This document shows positions 20,993 through 34,100 of a DNA stretch of 64,000 nt, one piece after another. Both the position numbers and the translations under genes were made by a program. The stretch's first letter is position 1, and every line of letters begins with the position of its first letter. The notes under the pieces were generated by a model. The model did not search any database. It saw nothing but the letters and a program-made list of their open reading frames with translations, and had not been told where the DNA came from. The stretch lies in NCBI GenBank assembly GCA_964036295.1, contig OZ038464.1, forward strand, positions 28,160,008 to 28,224,007. The letters are read 5' to 3'. This stretch comes from Plumapathes pennacea (Eukaryota; Cnidaria; Anthozoa; Antipatharia; Myriopathidae).

Positions 20993-23900
20993 GAGAGGTA
21001 GATGTAGACACTTGTTGGTATATATTTGATACTTTCAGAGAGTGGCTAAAAATGTAAGTGTGGAGTTTTTTGTTTTTCCTGATGTTCGGTATAACATTTA
21101 TATGATTTGTATAACATTTCGCTTGTTCACTGTACCAAAATTTCAGTGAGGAGAATTTCTCAAACACTTGGAGGCTTAAAGAAACCTTAAGGTGTATACC
21201 ATAATAATTTATTCATATGCACTGTGAGTAAATTGTATTTTAAAAGCCATTTCTATTATACACAGCTTCTGTTCAACTAAACAGTCATGCTGTTCAAACT
21301 AAAAGTGTGTTTTGAGGGGGTATTTCTTAATGTTAGATTCCTGCTGAAATTATGTTTTAGTGGTTTGTCCCAGTTTGTTATCTGTTTTCGGTAATGTCTT
21401 AATTGTCAGATCTCAAGACTTTAGATTGTAACATTGAATGAAAGTTTAATGATTCAAAACTAATAGGATCATATTTTTAAACATTAATAAATTAATGTGA
21501 CAGGTGGGTTTAATATAGTGTTGTTAGGTTTTGCTTTCCCTGCAGTGCTAAAAGTGTCCAAAATATTCTTATCTCTAATTAATAAGTTGCAAATTTTGTC
21601 TACATGGCAAATATACATTAATGGCAGTTAGCTGTTCAGCCCTGCAGTGTTGTCATCTTAATATTTATTTATTATTTTAAGTTATGAATAATAGCATAAC
21701 CTGTTTGTTAACTTTCATATTTTCCTCTTGCTTTATTTGGAGATTGTGCCTTTTACCAAATTTGTCAAAACAAGTCAAGTCCCATTGACACTGTTAATCA
21801 ACTGCACACAAATTAAGTAAAATTCAGCATAGATTTGCCAGGTGTACCTGGAAACAGCTAAGAAAGCTTAATCAGTGTCAAGTGAAAACTCAATCATCAA
21901 TAACACCTAGCTGTTGATCATAAATTTTCATCATTATTAATAATTTATTATGATAAATCATAATTTTTGAAATATTGATGTTTTGGTGAAATTCTCGCAA
22001 GTATATATACAGTAACAGTTTAGTAGATGTACCTGGTAAACAATTCCCAGAATATTCATGTCAAATTCAATAATAAAACATGTAGTATTTTATGTCAAAA
22101 TACACCAAGCCAATGGTCATTTTCATCTTTAGTTTAAAATACAATTTTTGATGAAAATTGTACAAAGGAATGGTTTAGATTTAGTAGGTGTATGATACCC
22201 AGAAGAAAAGTTTACAGAATTAAATTTTTGGACTTACCATGTTGGGTGTTTTTATCTCGAATTACAGTACATAGCCTGCACAGTTTACTGAACCCCCTCC
22301 CCCCCCCCTGATAGCCAGCCCAGTTTATACAGTATGGGGAGGGCCGGGAGGGTGGGGGGGGGGGGTGGGGGGGAGGGTGGGGGGGGGGGTGGGGGGGAGG
22401 GGGGGAGGTGGATGGGAGGTAGGGTAAATATTAGTATAAAGTGCCTTCAATCACACTGAAAATAATATTTTAAGTTGAGCAGCAAACAAACTTTCTAATT
22501 TTCCATTGGATAAATGTGGAACCTGTAAGTTTTCCGACTGTGAGTTTCTTCAAGTTCTAATAATATAATATAATATTTGATGGGGCAGTTCTTCATATTT
22601 ATAATGGATTGTGCGGGGTGTTTTTCTTTATGTATTAGTAATGTTATTGACTAGATGAAATCACTTGATTAGGGAAGGTGTTAACCTCTTTTGCTACTGA
22701 CAATAAAGGAGGTTTTTCTTGTCACTCAATCAATTCTCACTGAAGTATTCATACAGTTTGTTTCATCTTGAATGTTTGAGAGCAAACAACACAGGTAGTA
22801 GAGGTAAGTATATCTGTTTAATAAAGAACTTTTAGCAAGCTTCAAATAAATTTGATTTACAAATGCATATCCTGGCATGACTTCACAAAGCACCAAAGTT
22901 CTACCTACCTACATATGTACAGATTTACATCATAATATTATATTACTCTGTTCATGAAAAATATCTGAAGTGGCTGTTAATGATGACATCTAACCAAACC
23001 ATGGGGTTGTTCAGGTCCCGTTGTCTGGAAATTTGGGATTGCTTTACAGGGCAATCAAGGCCTAAGGGAAGTTTTTTTTAAGGATAATGTATTTTGGATT
23101 TCTGACTTAAAACAGAGGACACATTCTAGCCACAGGAATCTAGTTATTATGTACACCTACAAAAAAATATGTTGGAATTATAGCTAACAATAGAAAAGGG
23201 AAAACACAAGAAATCAAGAGACTAAAATTTACAACCTATTATAATCAGTTAATTCCTAAGTAATTTTCTTGTAATGAGTGAATTATTATTATTATTATTG
23301 TAATCGTAAACTTCTGTCTGGAGAAGTTTTGATGTTGTTTGGCACAACAGGACTAAATAAGATAAGATATTTTTAAACTGAAATATAAGTAAGCAAAAAG
23401 AACTAAGAATGCGTGAACCTAAAGCAAAAATAACCCTTACATCTGAAGCAAAGCAATCACCAATTTAGATTCTTTTTAAACCAAAAGATAGAAGAGCTTT
23501 TTAAACACCAATAATTGGATTACATAATAAGTAAAAACATAATATTTAATATTAATTTGAAAGCGTCAAAGCACAGCAGGGGCACTGTCTGGTATATGAC
23601 TACTCCTCAATTAAATATGGTAATAAGGCAATGCATAAATGATGTGATGTGAACCATCATCAGTCAAAACAGCATGAAATAAAACTACAAAATTAATATA
23701 AATTGCTCAGGTCTTGCCATATATTTATACTCTGAGTTTACAAAATAATACACAAGTGTCAAGAAAAGATTGAGAGCTAAAATGGTTGCATGATAAATTT
23801 TAACTTTCTCATCTCGTACTCCTATCAGGTGTATGTCATGCAGTAAAAAGAATCTGGCTTTTGATAGCTTGGGCGAATGCTAGTGGAAGGAGAAATTCTC

Positions 23901-24542
23901 ACTTGGTTCTTCATATAATATTACTTTCTGTGTAAAGGAGAATTGCTATCAAAGGACTATGACAGATTTAATGATCACATTATCAATACCAGAACAACAC
24001 TGCTGTATGCCAGAGGATGCTAAGATTTTTTTTAATTCAGGTAAAAGTTCTTGAAATGACAAATTTTCCAGTGAAGTTTACCCTAGAGTTGTTGCACATT
24101 GTTCAAGTAAAAAATTTTATAAATAAACAATTCTGACTGTCTTTGTTGAGAAGTTGCCAGGCATCAAATTTATGAAACATAATGTTAGGGGTGGCGAATG
24201 GTAAAATCTGAGACTCGCCGAGACGCTTGTTTGAAAATCCAAGAACGAGACTTTAACCACTCCGAGACTCCCAGACGAAAAGAAACAAAAAAAAAAAAAC
24301 GAGACTCATCGCTAAGGCTGCCGAGATTCTGCAATTTCTAAGTACCATTTGACACCCCTAATGTTATCAAAGCATCACTACTCGCAGACATGACTGCACT
24401 GACATATTTTCCAGGAGACCATTTACTTTTTATATTCTCATAAAGCAACTGACTGAGGGAGTATACAATATACTATTATGCTGACACATTACATGTAGTG
24501 AATTGAAATTAGTTTGAAGTCATAATTCCTAAAATATACTCA
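20993..24542. other. AT-rich intergenic stretch without a gene
   Basis: No coding frame of interest on either strand. Contains a C run followed by a long G-rich tract (22297-22412) and an ATT microsatellite near 23285-23300. It separates the convergent 3' ends of the TMED and FoxN1/4 genes. Confidence 0.5.
22297..22412. repeat. Adjacent C-run and G-rich low-complexity tract
   Basis: A run of C is followed after about 20 bases by some 70 bases made almost wholly of G runs interrupted by T or A. There are far more than four runs of three or more G, so quadruplexes could form on the plus strand; the C run offers a pairing partner. Confidence 0.8.
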
Positions 24543-27500
24543 TCAAAAACCTACATGTAAATGCTGAGGCGGAGGAACACTGTAGTAATGTGAGGCGTAC
24601 TGCATTTGAAAATCATAATCCTGGCGGCCACTGGTGTTTCCATAATATTGAGAGGAACTGTCCAGTTCCACTGTCGTGGTGAGCGGATCACACACGTTGT
24701 GTACTATGGTAGTTGTGGTGGTTAGCGTTGGGTCAAGAGGAAGATGGTTGGACGAGATGATGTCATCCCAGTCCAGGACTTCGTGATGCTGGATTTCTTG
24801 GATTAGATTGTTGCCAAACAACTCTTTTGCAGCATCTGCTGCAGCTTTGTCTTCTACGTGGTCTACATGTACTATGGCAGTGGTTGCATACTCATCTAAG
24901 TCATCAGCTGAAATGTTGAGTTCATCTGGGAGAGGGAGGCCATGGGGAATCATTATTATTTATGCAAAGGTGGTGGAATTGTATATCCAATCTAAAAAAA
25001 TTAAGAACTTTGCTGTAAAATTGAGTATTGCATGAAAATAAATTGTACCACAACAAGAAGCAGTCTTTCTGTGATTGATATACAATTTGATTTGTGAAAT
25101 TTGCAGAAGTATTATAAACTTTAAGAAAGGAGTTGGTAAGAAAATTTATCCTCCTGCAAGATATCTTCTTGGAACTGGTGAAAATTTCAGAAGCCATTTT
25201 ACAAAATATTCTTATCTTTCTGCAAGATATACTGGTGTTTATCATAATTCTGTGAAGGCATACCTGGGTTGGCCATGCTAGCCCTTATAGCATCACAGTG
25301 TTTCTTTTTCCACTTTTGTATTTCCTTGTCCATCTGTTCTCTCCTCTCTGGCTTCAACGACCAGAGGCATCCCTTCCGTTGAGACGCTCCCTGCGGTCGC
25401 TCTAGCTTGCAGAAGGCCTTGTTCAGAGACAGGTTGTGCCTCACAGAATTCTGAAAAAGAATACTATTCTTAGAAGAAACTAAATTTAAAGTGATTCATC
25501 TCAAATGTCTCAATCTTGAGGGTGTGGTTGAGGCCTAGCATACAGTAGCTCATAAATTTTGCACAGTACAAATCTTATACGGTACTTCTCTGGTTATACT
25601 GTACTTTACTGGTTAAATAAATAACTGAACTACATTAATTTGATGATGCACTTCTGTATGTGCAGCACTGTGACATTTCTAACACCCTAACCTCTTATTT
25701 AGAAATGAGGCCTTCATTTCATAAAACTAATTACAGCTGCTCCAAAAACAAAAAAACAAAAAAAGATTCGGGTACTTACAATTATTTTTTTCTACTATAA
25801 TTTATTGCAGAGGTATTTTGTTCTGAAGGAAAGTGTGCTCTCAAGACATGTTGCAAAAAAGTATTGGAATCAAGCAAGCCCTGCTAACGATACTGTATTT
25901 GCATCAATGAGTACAAGGGAAGAACCAGCAGGAAAAAGGAGTGGCTCTCCTTGCTCAGAAATTTTAAGACATGCATAATATATATCACCAACCTGTACAG
26001 TATCTTGAACAGAGGGGCTGAAAGTTATGCCCACCAAACAATATTCTAATTAGGATTTCACTTAAAAAGGCAATTTTAGATCTAATCATTAAATAGGAAA
26101 AAGTATAACAGAGGTTAAAAACTTTAAATTTGTAGTACTTTAGCTATAACTATGCTTGTTCATCTTATTGATAAATAGAAGAAAAGCATATTCCTAAAAC
26201 AACAAAAAATATTGCAAGCTGGTGTCTAACACATGGATTATTTATTTTCATGAAAATAGTATTCTGCCTATTTTTCCACACATGAACTGGTACTAGAATA
26301 ACACAGAAATCTAAAAAAAGTCACCCTCAAAACATCAGTAGGGCTTAAATAGATTGTTCAGAAGAAGGGAAAACGAAACGGGAAAATCTACGTGTAAGTA
26401 CCACAAAGAAAAGAGCCATTTAAATATTAAATAGTTCCAACCACCTGTTACACCGAAGACGAGGAAAATGAAGTTGAATCTGCCATTTTAATACCACGAG
26501 AAACTTTAAAATGGGTAGAAGCAATTCCTTAAATCTACTACCTTTTGTCTGTTTTACAACTGTTCGTAATTTTGCGCCACGAGCATCGATTCGAAGCGCG
26601 CGAATCGCTTTCTCGCAAAGTCCGAAATTTAAATCTCAATAGATTTACCGTTTGGGTGAAGTTATGCTTTAAAGCCAAAGTTGTGGTGTCCTAAATGGAA
26701 GAATTTCCAAGGATCTAAAGAGAATTCGGTTTGTACGCGATAGGGAACGGTTAGGGAGCGCGGTAAAATGTGAACATGCGAAATTTCATCTTTCTTTCTG
26801 CCCCACCCTATTCTCAGCATGTCACATCACATTGTAAATATCGTTAACAGGATCGGTTCAAAGCGATCGACTCTTCATCCTCTGTAACCCGAAGTTATGA
26901 TACGAAAAATCTAACACGACTTACGGTCCTAAATGTTGCCTAATGATATAGATTTGAAGTTATGAGATCAGTAATCACACACACCCTCAGAACGGTTAAA
27001 ATTGTGAAATCACTCGACCTTCCTTCGACCTAAACTATGAATCCTGTCCTGATCTTATACCTTATTAGAACTGTCAAAAGCTAAAGAACAGAAATTGCAC
27101 AAAAAGTTAACGACGACCCAGCAAGCTCTCGCCAGCGTACTTCCTTTCCCAAAACAGGAAAGTTATTGTGTTACATATAAACAGTGTTGTGTCACTCAGC
27201 CGTGCAAGAAACCTGATTTGAACGCAAGTACTTCTTATATTAGATTGTCGAAACATTTATGAAATGTATGGTCGAGATTTTGCGTGCGAATAAAACTTCA
27301 ATTTGAGCTTGTTCTTGAGTTTAACCGTGTTTTCTTCGGTCAGCTGTTCGCGAAGCCATTGTAGTGCAAGAAAACCATTGTAGTGCAAGAAAACCATTCA
27401 GCTGCACAATCTCACGATCTCGGGAAACCGTTCAAATGCAATTCAGAAATTTCACGCGAAACCAGTTAAAACGTTTATCAGCGACAATCTTTGGGGATTT

Positions 27501-28308
27501 TTAACGACAAAATCGTGCGTAAATCCGCAAGAAAGTCGATGTGAAAAGCGTTTTGTGACAGACCGTTACTCATTCTGTTCGAATTTTAAATTCAAAAATC
27601 GCGAGGTTACTGGTCTCAAAGAACACTCACCTTCCATCCATCAGGAGCGGTCTTGAAATACGGAAACTTGCCCCTGTGGTGGAAAAGAAACCTTTACATT
27701 AATTGATCGCTAAATTTACCAAGGAATCATTCAGGGCGGGCAACTCACATCATGAACTTGTATATCTCGCTGACAGGTAGGGTCCCATTTTCACTGTTCT
27801 TCAAGGCCATCGCGATGAGACAAGAGTAGGAGAACACTGGTTTCGGGTAGGGTTTTTCCTGTGTTTTCGTCTTGTCCTTACTCTGGATTTTAGTGCAGGG
27901 CTCGGCGGCTTTTGGCTGGCTTTCTACTGCACGTGTTTGATGCACCATTTGGGGTGGTGCAACCGATACAGATGCGAGATGATGCTGGCTCGAAGACCAC
28001 TGAACGGGTAACGCAGTATTTGGATCGACCATCACTTGCTCCTTGTTCGATGAGCCTTTCTCCATTGGAATACTGACATGTTGTAGCCATTGGAGATTCG
28101 TTAGATCGCCCGGAGCAGGGCGAACTGGACTTCCTTCCTGTTTTATCGTTGCTCGTTGCAAAATTTCTGGCGAGACAAACGTGTGTTGATCTGCGAAGAG
28201 CGGGTCGTTAAAATTGAAATCCATCTCCTGCATATCGCATTCCACCATCTCTTGCAAAGACATGGCTTCCGAGGAATCAAAATACGCCGTGTCGAAGTTT
28301 CCGTTCAT
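24543..28308 (-). CDS. Forkhead transcription factor, FoxN1/FoxN4 group
   Basis: Four exons give 390 codons: 28308-27749, 27673-27631, 25450-25264 and 24925-24543; junction phases all agree. The winged-helix domain spans residues about 155-250 and is split by two introns: [18 protein letters not shown], then [14 protein letters not shown], then [15 protein letters not shown] and GCLWSLKP. The words [22 protein letters not shown] and RKGCLW are diagnostic of FoxN1/4 rather than FoxJ or FoxN2/3. The N-terminus is acidic and serine-rich with an NLQWLQ word; the C-terminus (after NPDELNI) has an acidic patch LDWDDII and a threonine run, consistent with a transactivation region. The start is the ATG at 28308. 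In vertebrates this group directs thymic epithelium, skin and retinal progenitors; the role here is unknown. A 2.2-kb third-exon-flanking intron carries no gene. Confidence 0.93.
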
Positions 28309-28412
28309 CACTAAAATTCGTATGAAAAATTTCCGTCTGCAAGAACTGGGGACTGAAGTTATCTCCTCTGTGAATCAGTTACTGGTTATTTGACCAACTG
28401 ACAGAGTCGCCC

Positions 28413-28490
28413 TGATTGGCTAAAAAATGGCGGTCTTCTCACTCATTGGTTGTTAGGAAAACAATCCCGCGGGGCTCCGTCCAAATAAGG
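28413..28490 (-). promoter_or_regulatory. Putative FoxN1/4 proximal promoter: two CCAAT boxes and a CArG box
   Basis: Inverted CCAAT words lie at 28413-28419 and 28443-28449, and a perfect CArG box CCAAATAAGG at 28481-28490, about 105-180 bases before the start codon. Motif matches only; no transcription start is known. Confidence 0.35.
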
Positions 28491-31100
28491 ACGAGTTACT
28501 ACATTCGGGTGCTTACAAATTCTTTAGGCATGATCTGTTCCAGCCAATTACCGCAAACCTCAAGTGACTTAGTTCAAATCTCGCTCAGAGTTCGAGAATA
28601 CCATTTCTGTCGCTCGATTTCCTCTCTTGAATTTAGCGCGGTTGAAGTAAAATTTCACAGGCTTACTCAAGCAAAACGAGAGCGGTTTGTCATATTCATA
28701 ATAAAGAACCACACCCCAGGTGCAAATTTGCATAACCCGAAGGTGGAAGTGGGACAATAGAGAATTATAAATTAAATTTTCACCAGCATTGTGCACCCGG
28801 CCTACGCACTCTGACTCATCTAAGCAGAAAAAAGACCTGACTTGCCGTTGTCGCCATAGAAACACAGTGCCCGAATTTTTTAATGATTTATTCTTGGGGA
28901 AAAAAATTGGCGCATCATAGCAGAAATGATCGTTTTATAGAATCCTTTGCTCTTATTAAAATAGCCGGCGGATTTCGCGTTAGATGCCAATTTACCTTCA
29001 CAAGAGCGGTCAAAAAGCGATAGTTTTTTATTTGAACTTTCCGATTGGTGTACTACGGGCCGTTTTTAAACGAAAAATTGTTTTACCGGTACCAGCAAAT
29101 GGTTTTGTTTTTAAGTTCTCGCTCTTCCGTCCAAGTACCAACCCTTTAAAATGTCATATCACACTTAGCCTACATAAATCTCTGACCAGCTACCCTTTGG
29201 TAAAAGCAAGTTGTCTCCGTAAAAGAAAGCTACCGCCGCAAGACTGCGGGTTGTCAAACAACTTCTCGCATGATGATGAGTCGCCATTTCTTTGCGGCGT
29301 CTTTGGATCTTCATTTTAGGAACCGCGCGGGATTCGAGCGGCATCGACTAAAATCGCGATTGCGGGACTTGAACTTCAAGAGTATCGCAGGTGAGACAGA
29401 GGGAGAGAGACAGAGAAAACTCCTGAGCCGGTGGCCTGACCAGTACTCTTTGTTTATTCCGCCTTTTTTTCGGTGGCTTCTGCCAAGTTATTTTATTTCT
29501 TTGGAGGAGTCGTTCAAGATCAAATGAATCTTTCAGTCCACTGTCTCCTTGTATCTGTCTGTCTGTCTTGACTCAGCTGCGCCGAGCTTGGAACTGATCA
29601 ACAGGTGGAGCTCCTTTTTTGTTTCTGTTTTCGTGATCCAAAAATTCTATTCTGGATAAAGAGATAAAACTGTCAAACGCATGAATGTCCTGCCGTCTGT
29701 TTTTTCCCCCGCCGGATTTCAACTTTGCATATCCGGACTAATCGCCATGCGTCTGGAAGGCTTTGCACGATGTTTACACAGCAATAAGCTACTTCGTATC
29801 ACTTAAACTTTGGTACACACCAAAAATCAATACGGTATGCCTAAATTCCTGTGCTTATGTAAGATCTCTGCAATAACACTTTTTGGGTTCGCGACTTCCA
29901 TAAATGATTGCGCGCAATCGGTTACGGTGGCCAATTCCCGTCCTCTTCTGAAAAATAATACTGAGCTATTTAATAGAATGGCGGCCGTCTTAGAAAGCCC
30001 CAGTTTTATCCAACTGCACAGTCCCGTCCGTTGAGATATTAATAAACCGTTTCTTTCTTTCTTTCTTTCTTTCTGTCTTTTCTTTTTGTTTAGAATTTGT
30101 GCGACAAAAGTTTGGCCAATTTAGTGGATAGGTTCTATAATGTAGCAACATATATAGAATATATGTAGCAACTATACTGGCTACTTTTTTTAGTCGCGAG
30201 GTTTTTATAAGAAGTCTTGTTCGGCCTCCAGAAGGAGTATATAAAATAATTCATGACAATACACGAACTGGGGCCGTGCGGTTGAAAATTATCGAAGGCT
30301 ATTGTAGAATGGTGAACTTTCCATAGAGCAGTAAAAGTGAACCATATTTTCAAACAGTTGCAGTCAGGAAATTATTGTTTTAAAAGTATGTTTGATTCCT
30401 AATCGGAATCCAAGTTTTTATTCGTGCGTCAGTTGCAGTTTGGCACTCCTTAAAGCACTCCCCTCCCCCCACGGGTGGGCGTGCAACAGGTGGAACGGCG
30501 CAAGCCGCGCGCTGGAGTCGAGCCAGCTGCACAAAAGTTTAAAATCAATCAACACGCGCCGTCTTGCCCACATGCGCGAGAAATTCACAAACAACTGGCC
30601 GAAATAATGCACAGCAAAAAACGGTTAGCTTGACTGTTTGTAAACTAGCCACTGGTGGTCTATTGAAACACTTGTTCGCACGCTCCGGCTTTGTCTTCTG
30701 AATCGTGGCTGTTAAACTCCCTCCCCTGCGGAGGACCCAATTAAGTGCCGAATGAAAAACAGGTCTTGGCTCGTGGACAGGTCACCCCTGATGCGAGGTT
30801 TGTGCCGAGAACAAAGAAATAGATAGCTCGAAAGAAAAGCGGAAAACCGCACAAGAGGGATAATGGAAATAGGATTTACATGTACATGCACATGCTCCGT
30901 TTGCCATTTCTGATAACCCCCCCCCCCCCCCCTTCATTTCTACCCTCCTCCCCTTTTTTGTAACCCCCCCTCCTTTTCTCTGTATACCAATAACAATTGA
31001 CCAATAAACTGGACGTTCCAACTTCGAAACAAAAGGAAAAGGCCCTGGGAAAGAGGTTGCACCAGGTTCTTTCGCGTGAGAAGTTCGCAGGACCCTGGGT
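28491..31100. other. Divergent intergenic region between FoxN1/4 and DPH2
   Basis: Several frames of 60-110 codons occur on both strands but show no domain, no codon conservation cue and no matching splice partners, so none is called. A CTTT microsatellite lies near 30050-30075 and a poly-C tract near 30917-30940. Confidence 0.45.
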
Positions 31101-31115
31101 ACTGGTTGCGGTTTC

Positions 31116-31127
31116 CAAGATGGCGGG
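31116..31127 (+). promoter_or_regulatory. TISU/YY1-like element around the DPH2 start codon
   Basis: CAAGATGGCGGG matches the SAASATGGCGGC consensus at all but the last base and embeds the ATG at 31120. In vertebrates this element sets both transcription and cap-proximal initiation with very short 5' UTRs. Whether it works so here is inference. Confidence 0.4.
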
Positions 31128-34100
31128 CAAAACACTGACTATTTCTGGCACGCGTTTCAGTCAGGCAGAACAAGACGTTATAGAGAGAAAGCTGGGCATC
31201 ACTTCAACCAAAACAAGGTCAAGAGAACAGCTGGAGAGATTCTATGAGATTCATAACTGTGTGCAAGCGATAATACAAAACGGATTTACTAAGGTTGGTT
31301 TGGCCTTCTTGTGTTACGATATTTTCTGTAATTTTATTTGTATACTGTACATACTGTGCGTTAAGTTTATGTAGAAACATGCGATAATATTTGCAAGAGG
31401 ACGAGAGAAGTAGAGAAGCACGGCGGTGCGGAGTCATTTACCACACATAGCAGAGTCATGGGCAAAATATATTAAAAGGGGGCTGGCCGGGGCTGACATG
31501 GGTAAAACAAATCTAGCTAGTCCGCAAGAATTTCAGAAATAATCTGGCAAGAAACTTACAGTCTTGAAAAAATCTGACAATAGTTTTGAATTTGTAATTT
31601 ATCTTTTACATTTGAATGATTCTATTGCTTCCAGATTGCCCTCCAGTTTCCAGATTCCATGTTGGCTGATTCTGCCACTGTAGCATCTTTTATTGAAGAA
31701 GAGACAAAGCAGAAAGTGTTCATCTTAGCAGACACTTCTTATGGAAGGTAAGGAACCTGGTCAACACTCCTGAGCTCAAAATACAAAATCATTGAAAAGG
31801 ATATTCCACAGAACCCTAGGCGTCCTGACAGCAGGTTTACCCTCGAGCAGCTTCCGTTTTACTTTGCTGCCCATAGGCAAAGTACAACAAAAGCTCCTTG
31901 TGAGTCTGCTGTCAGGAGGCTAACAGGATCTTAGACAGAATTCCATTGAATATGTTTAGGATATCCCAGGGAATTTTGTCAGGCTCCTTCAGGATCATTT
32001 TATCATCAGTCAGGCTTGAAAACTGTATCATTTCAATAAAAGCAAGTCTCTTTTACCTTGTAGCTGCTGTGTAGATGAAGTGGCAGCCGAACACGTCAGT
32101 GCAGACCTTGTCATACACTATGGAAGAGCATGCCTCAGCAGGTAGATTGACAAGTCATACTTGAATGTCACACAAACCCATTCCAATATCAAGAGTTTAA
32201 CCCCACACTGCCCAACTCCCACTCCCACCCCCACCCCCACCCCCACCGTCCATCCCAACCTCCACCTCTGTTAAAAGAATTCTCTCCACCCCCACCCCTG
32301 TGTGAACCTTACCAAACACCCCAATGGGTCAATCTCTTGCTATGAGGGTGGGGGTGGGTTCTCGACACAGTGGTGTAGAAGGAGTTCTATTTTGATGTGC
32401 TCATTCTCATGTTGAAAGATCATTCTCTAGTCTCCAAAATCCCAACCACCTGCACCACCACACCGCATCTGTCATAAGGTTGATCTCGGAGATCACCTGA
32501 CATTTTCTCCATACTAAATAACACATAGATGACTAAGTAATGAAGGAGAAGATTGACTCTGATCATTCTTGGCTGCTTGACCCTTCCACTGCATTGTGAA
32601 ATGTCCTAATCAACTTTTCTTTGGTTAGAAGTTTTTAGGATTAAGATAAAAAATTCATAAGACTTTGACAATAAAAGAGTTGAAATTATATGATCATTTT
32701 GCAGGGTAAAAAGACTGCCTGTTATTTATGTGTTTGGCAAGAAAGCTGTCAATGTTGAGCACTGCTGCAGCTGTTTCAGGGAAATGTTTCCTGCTACCAG
32801 TAGCCAAGTGATCATCATGTATGATGTTGTTTATGGTCACTGTGTAGGTAAGCCTGGAAACTCCACAGAAACAACTCTGCCCTTCCTGAGATCTTCACAT
32901 AAACTCTCCCAATCATTCAAGAAGAACATGTATGAGTGATGTAGTGAGAATATTGATAGTAACACCAGCTTTTGACAGTGAAAGGACTAGGGGTACAATA
33001 TGTAGTTAGTGATTTATAACATCCCTGGTTTCATCTCCTCCCACCCTCCCCAATTTTAGAGAACTCCACCTGACCTTACCAGTCCCCACCTAATAACCCC
33101 CACCCCCACCCATCTAATTTAGCAACCCCCACTTACCAGGTATCTGGAATAAGTTTATTATCAGCCTCCTCACATATACTTTTTCTGCTGCATAAAGTTT
33201 GATTACAAGAAACATGATTCCATGTTGCACATACAGTGGAACCCCACCTGACAGCCACCCATTATTCCGGCCACCTCATTATTACAGCCATATTTTGTTG
33301 TCCTGCGGAACAAACTCCCAGTCATTTTCTTATCTGAAAGCCCCGTTAATATGGCCAGAGTTTTATGTCCCAATGGTGGCCATATTAACAGAGTTCCACT
33401 GTAAATAGTTTTATATGTGAGCACTCTGATTTGTTCCACTCATTTTATCTTGTTATTTTGTCCAAACTAGATGAGATCCAAAAGATTCTTGGACCATCAT
33501 ACCCCAACACAGTGTTCTCCAAATTAAATTATCCAACCCTTGAGAGTTTCATTTCATCAGTAGAGGAGGATGAAGAAAGTGTAGAAAAGGATGAAGAAGA
33601 ATCAGAGGGTTTCTACTGTAGGCAAGTAAATGCTTGAGCAAGTCACCCTAATTCTCCCAACCTGCCCTGAAAAAATGTATCAGTAATGTGAGGAGAATTG
33701 ATAGTCTGACCAACTTTAGCCCATTAAAAGTGATCATCTGCCATTTTCTTAACACTATAAACAACATAGTAGTTTACTTGTACATTTAAAGGAGAATTAT
33801 GTTTCACTTTGATCTATCTACATTGGTGGAGAAGGTGTGCTTAAAAGTTACAGATATCTTGACTTGTTGTTTATCTAACTTGTAACTCCAGGTTTGGACG
33901 ACAGTTTGAATTGAGCAAAGGAACAGTGCCAAAGGATTATTCCATATTTTACATTGGAAATGAAAGTTTAACCCTGACAAACTTAATGATGACATACAAT
34001 AGGTGCCAAGTAAGTGGGAGCATCAATCTTATTCCTGACTTCTTTAGAAATGTCATGCATTATTGTTTGCAAGTAAATTTGTCTCCCATTTTGTCTTTTC

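Noticed and set aside
28984-29527. Plus-strand frames of 111 and 85 codons upstream of DPH2
   Set aside because: No domain, no matching partner exons; likely chance frames.
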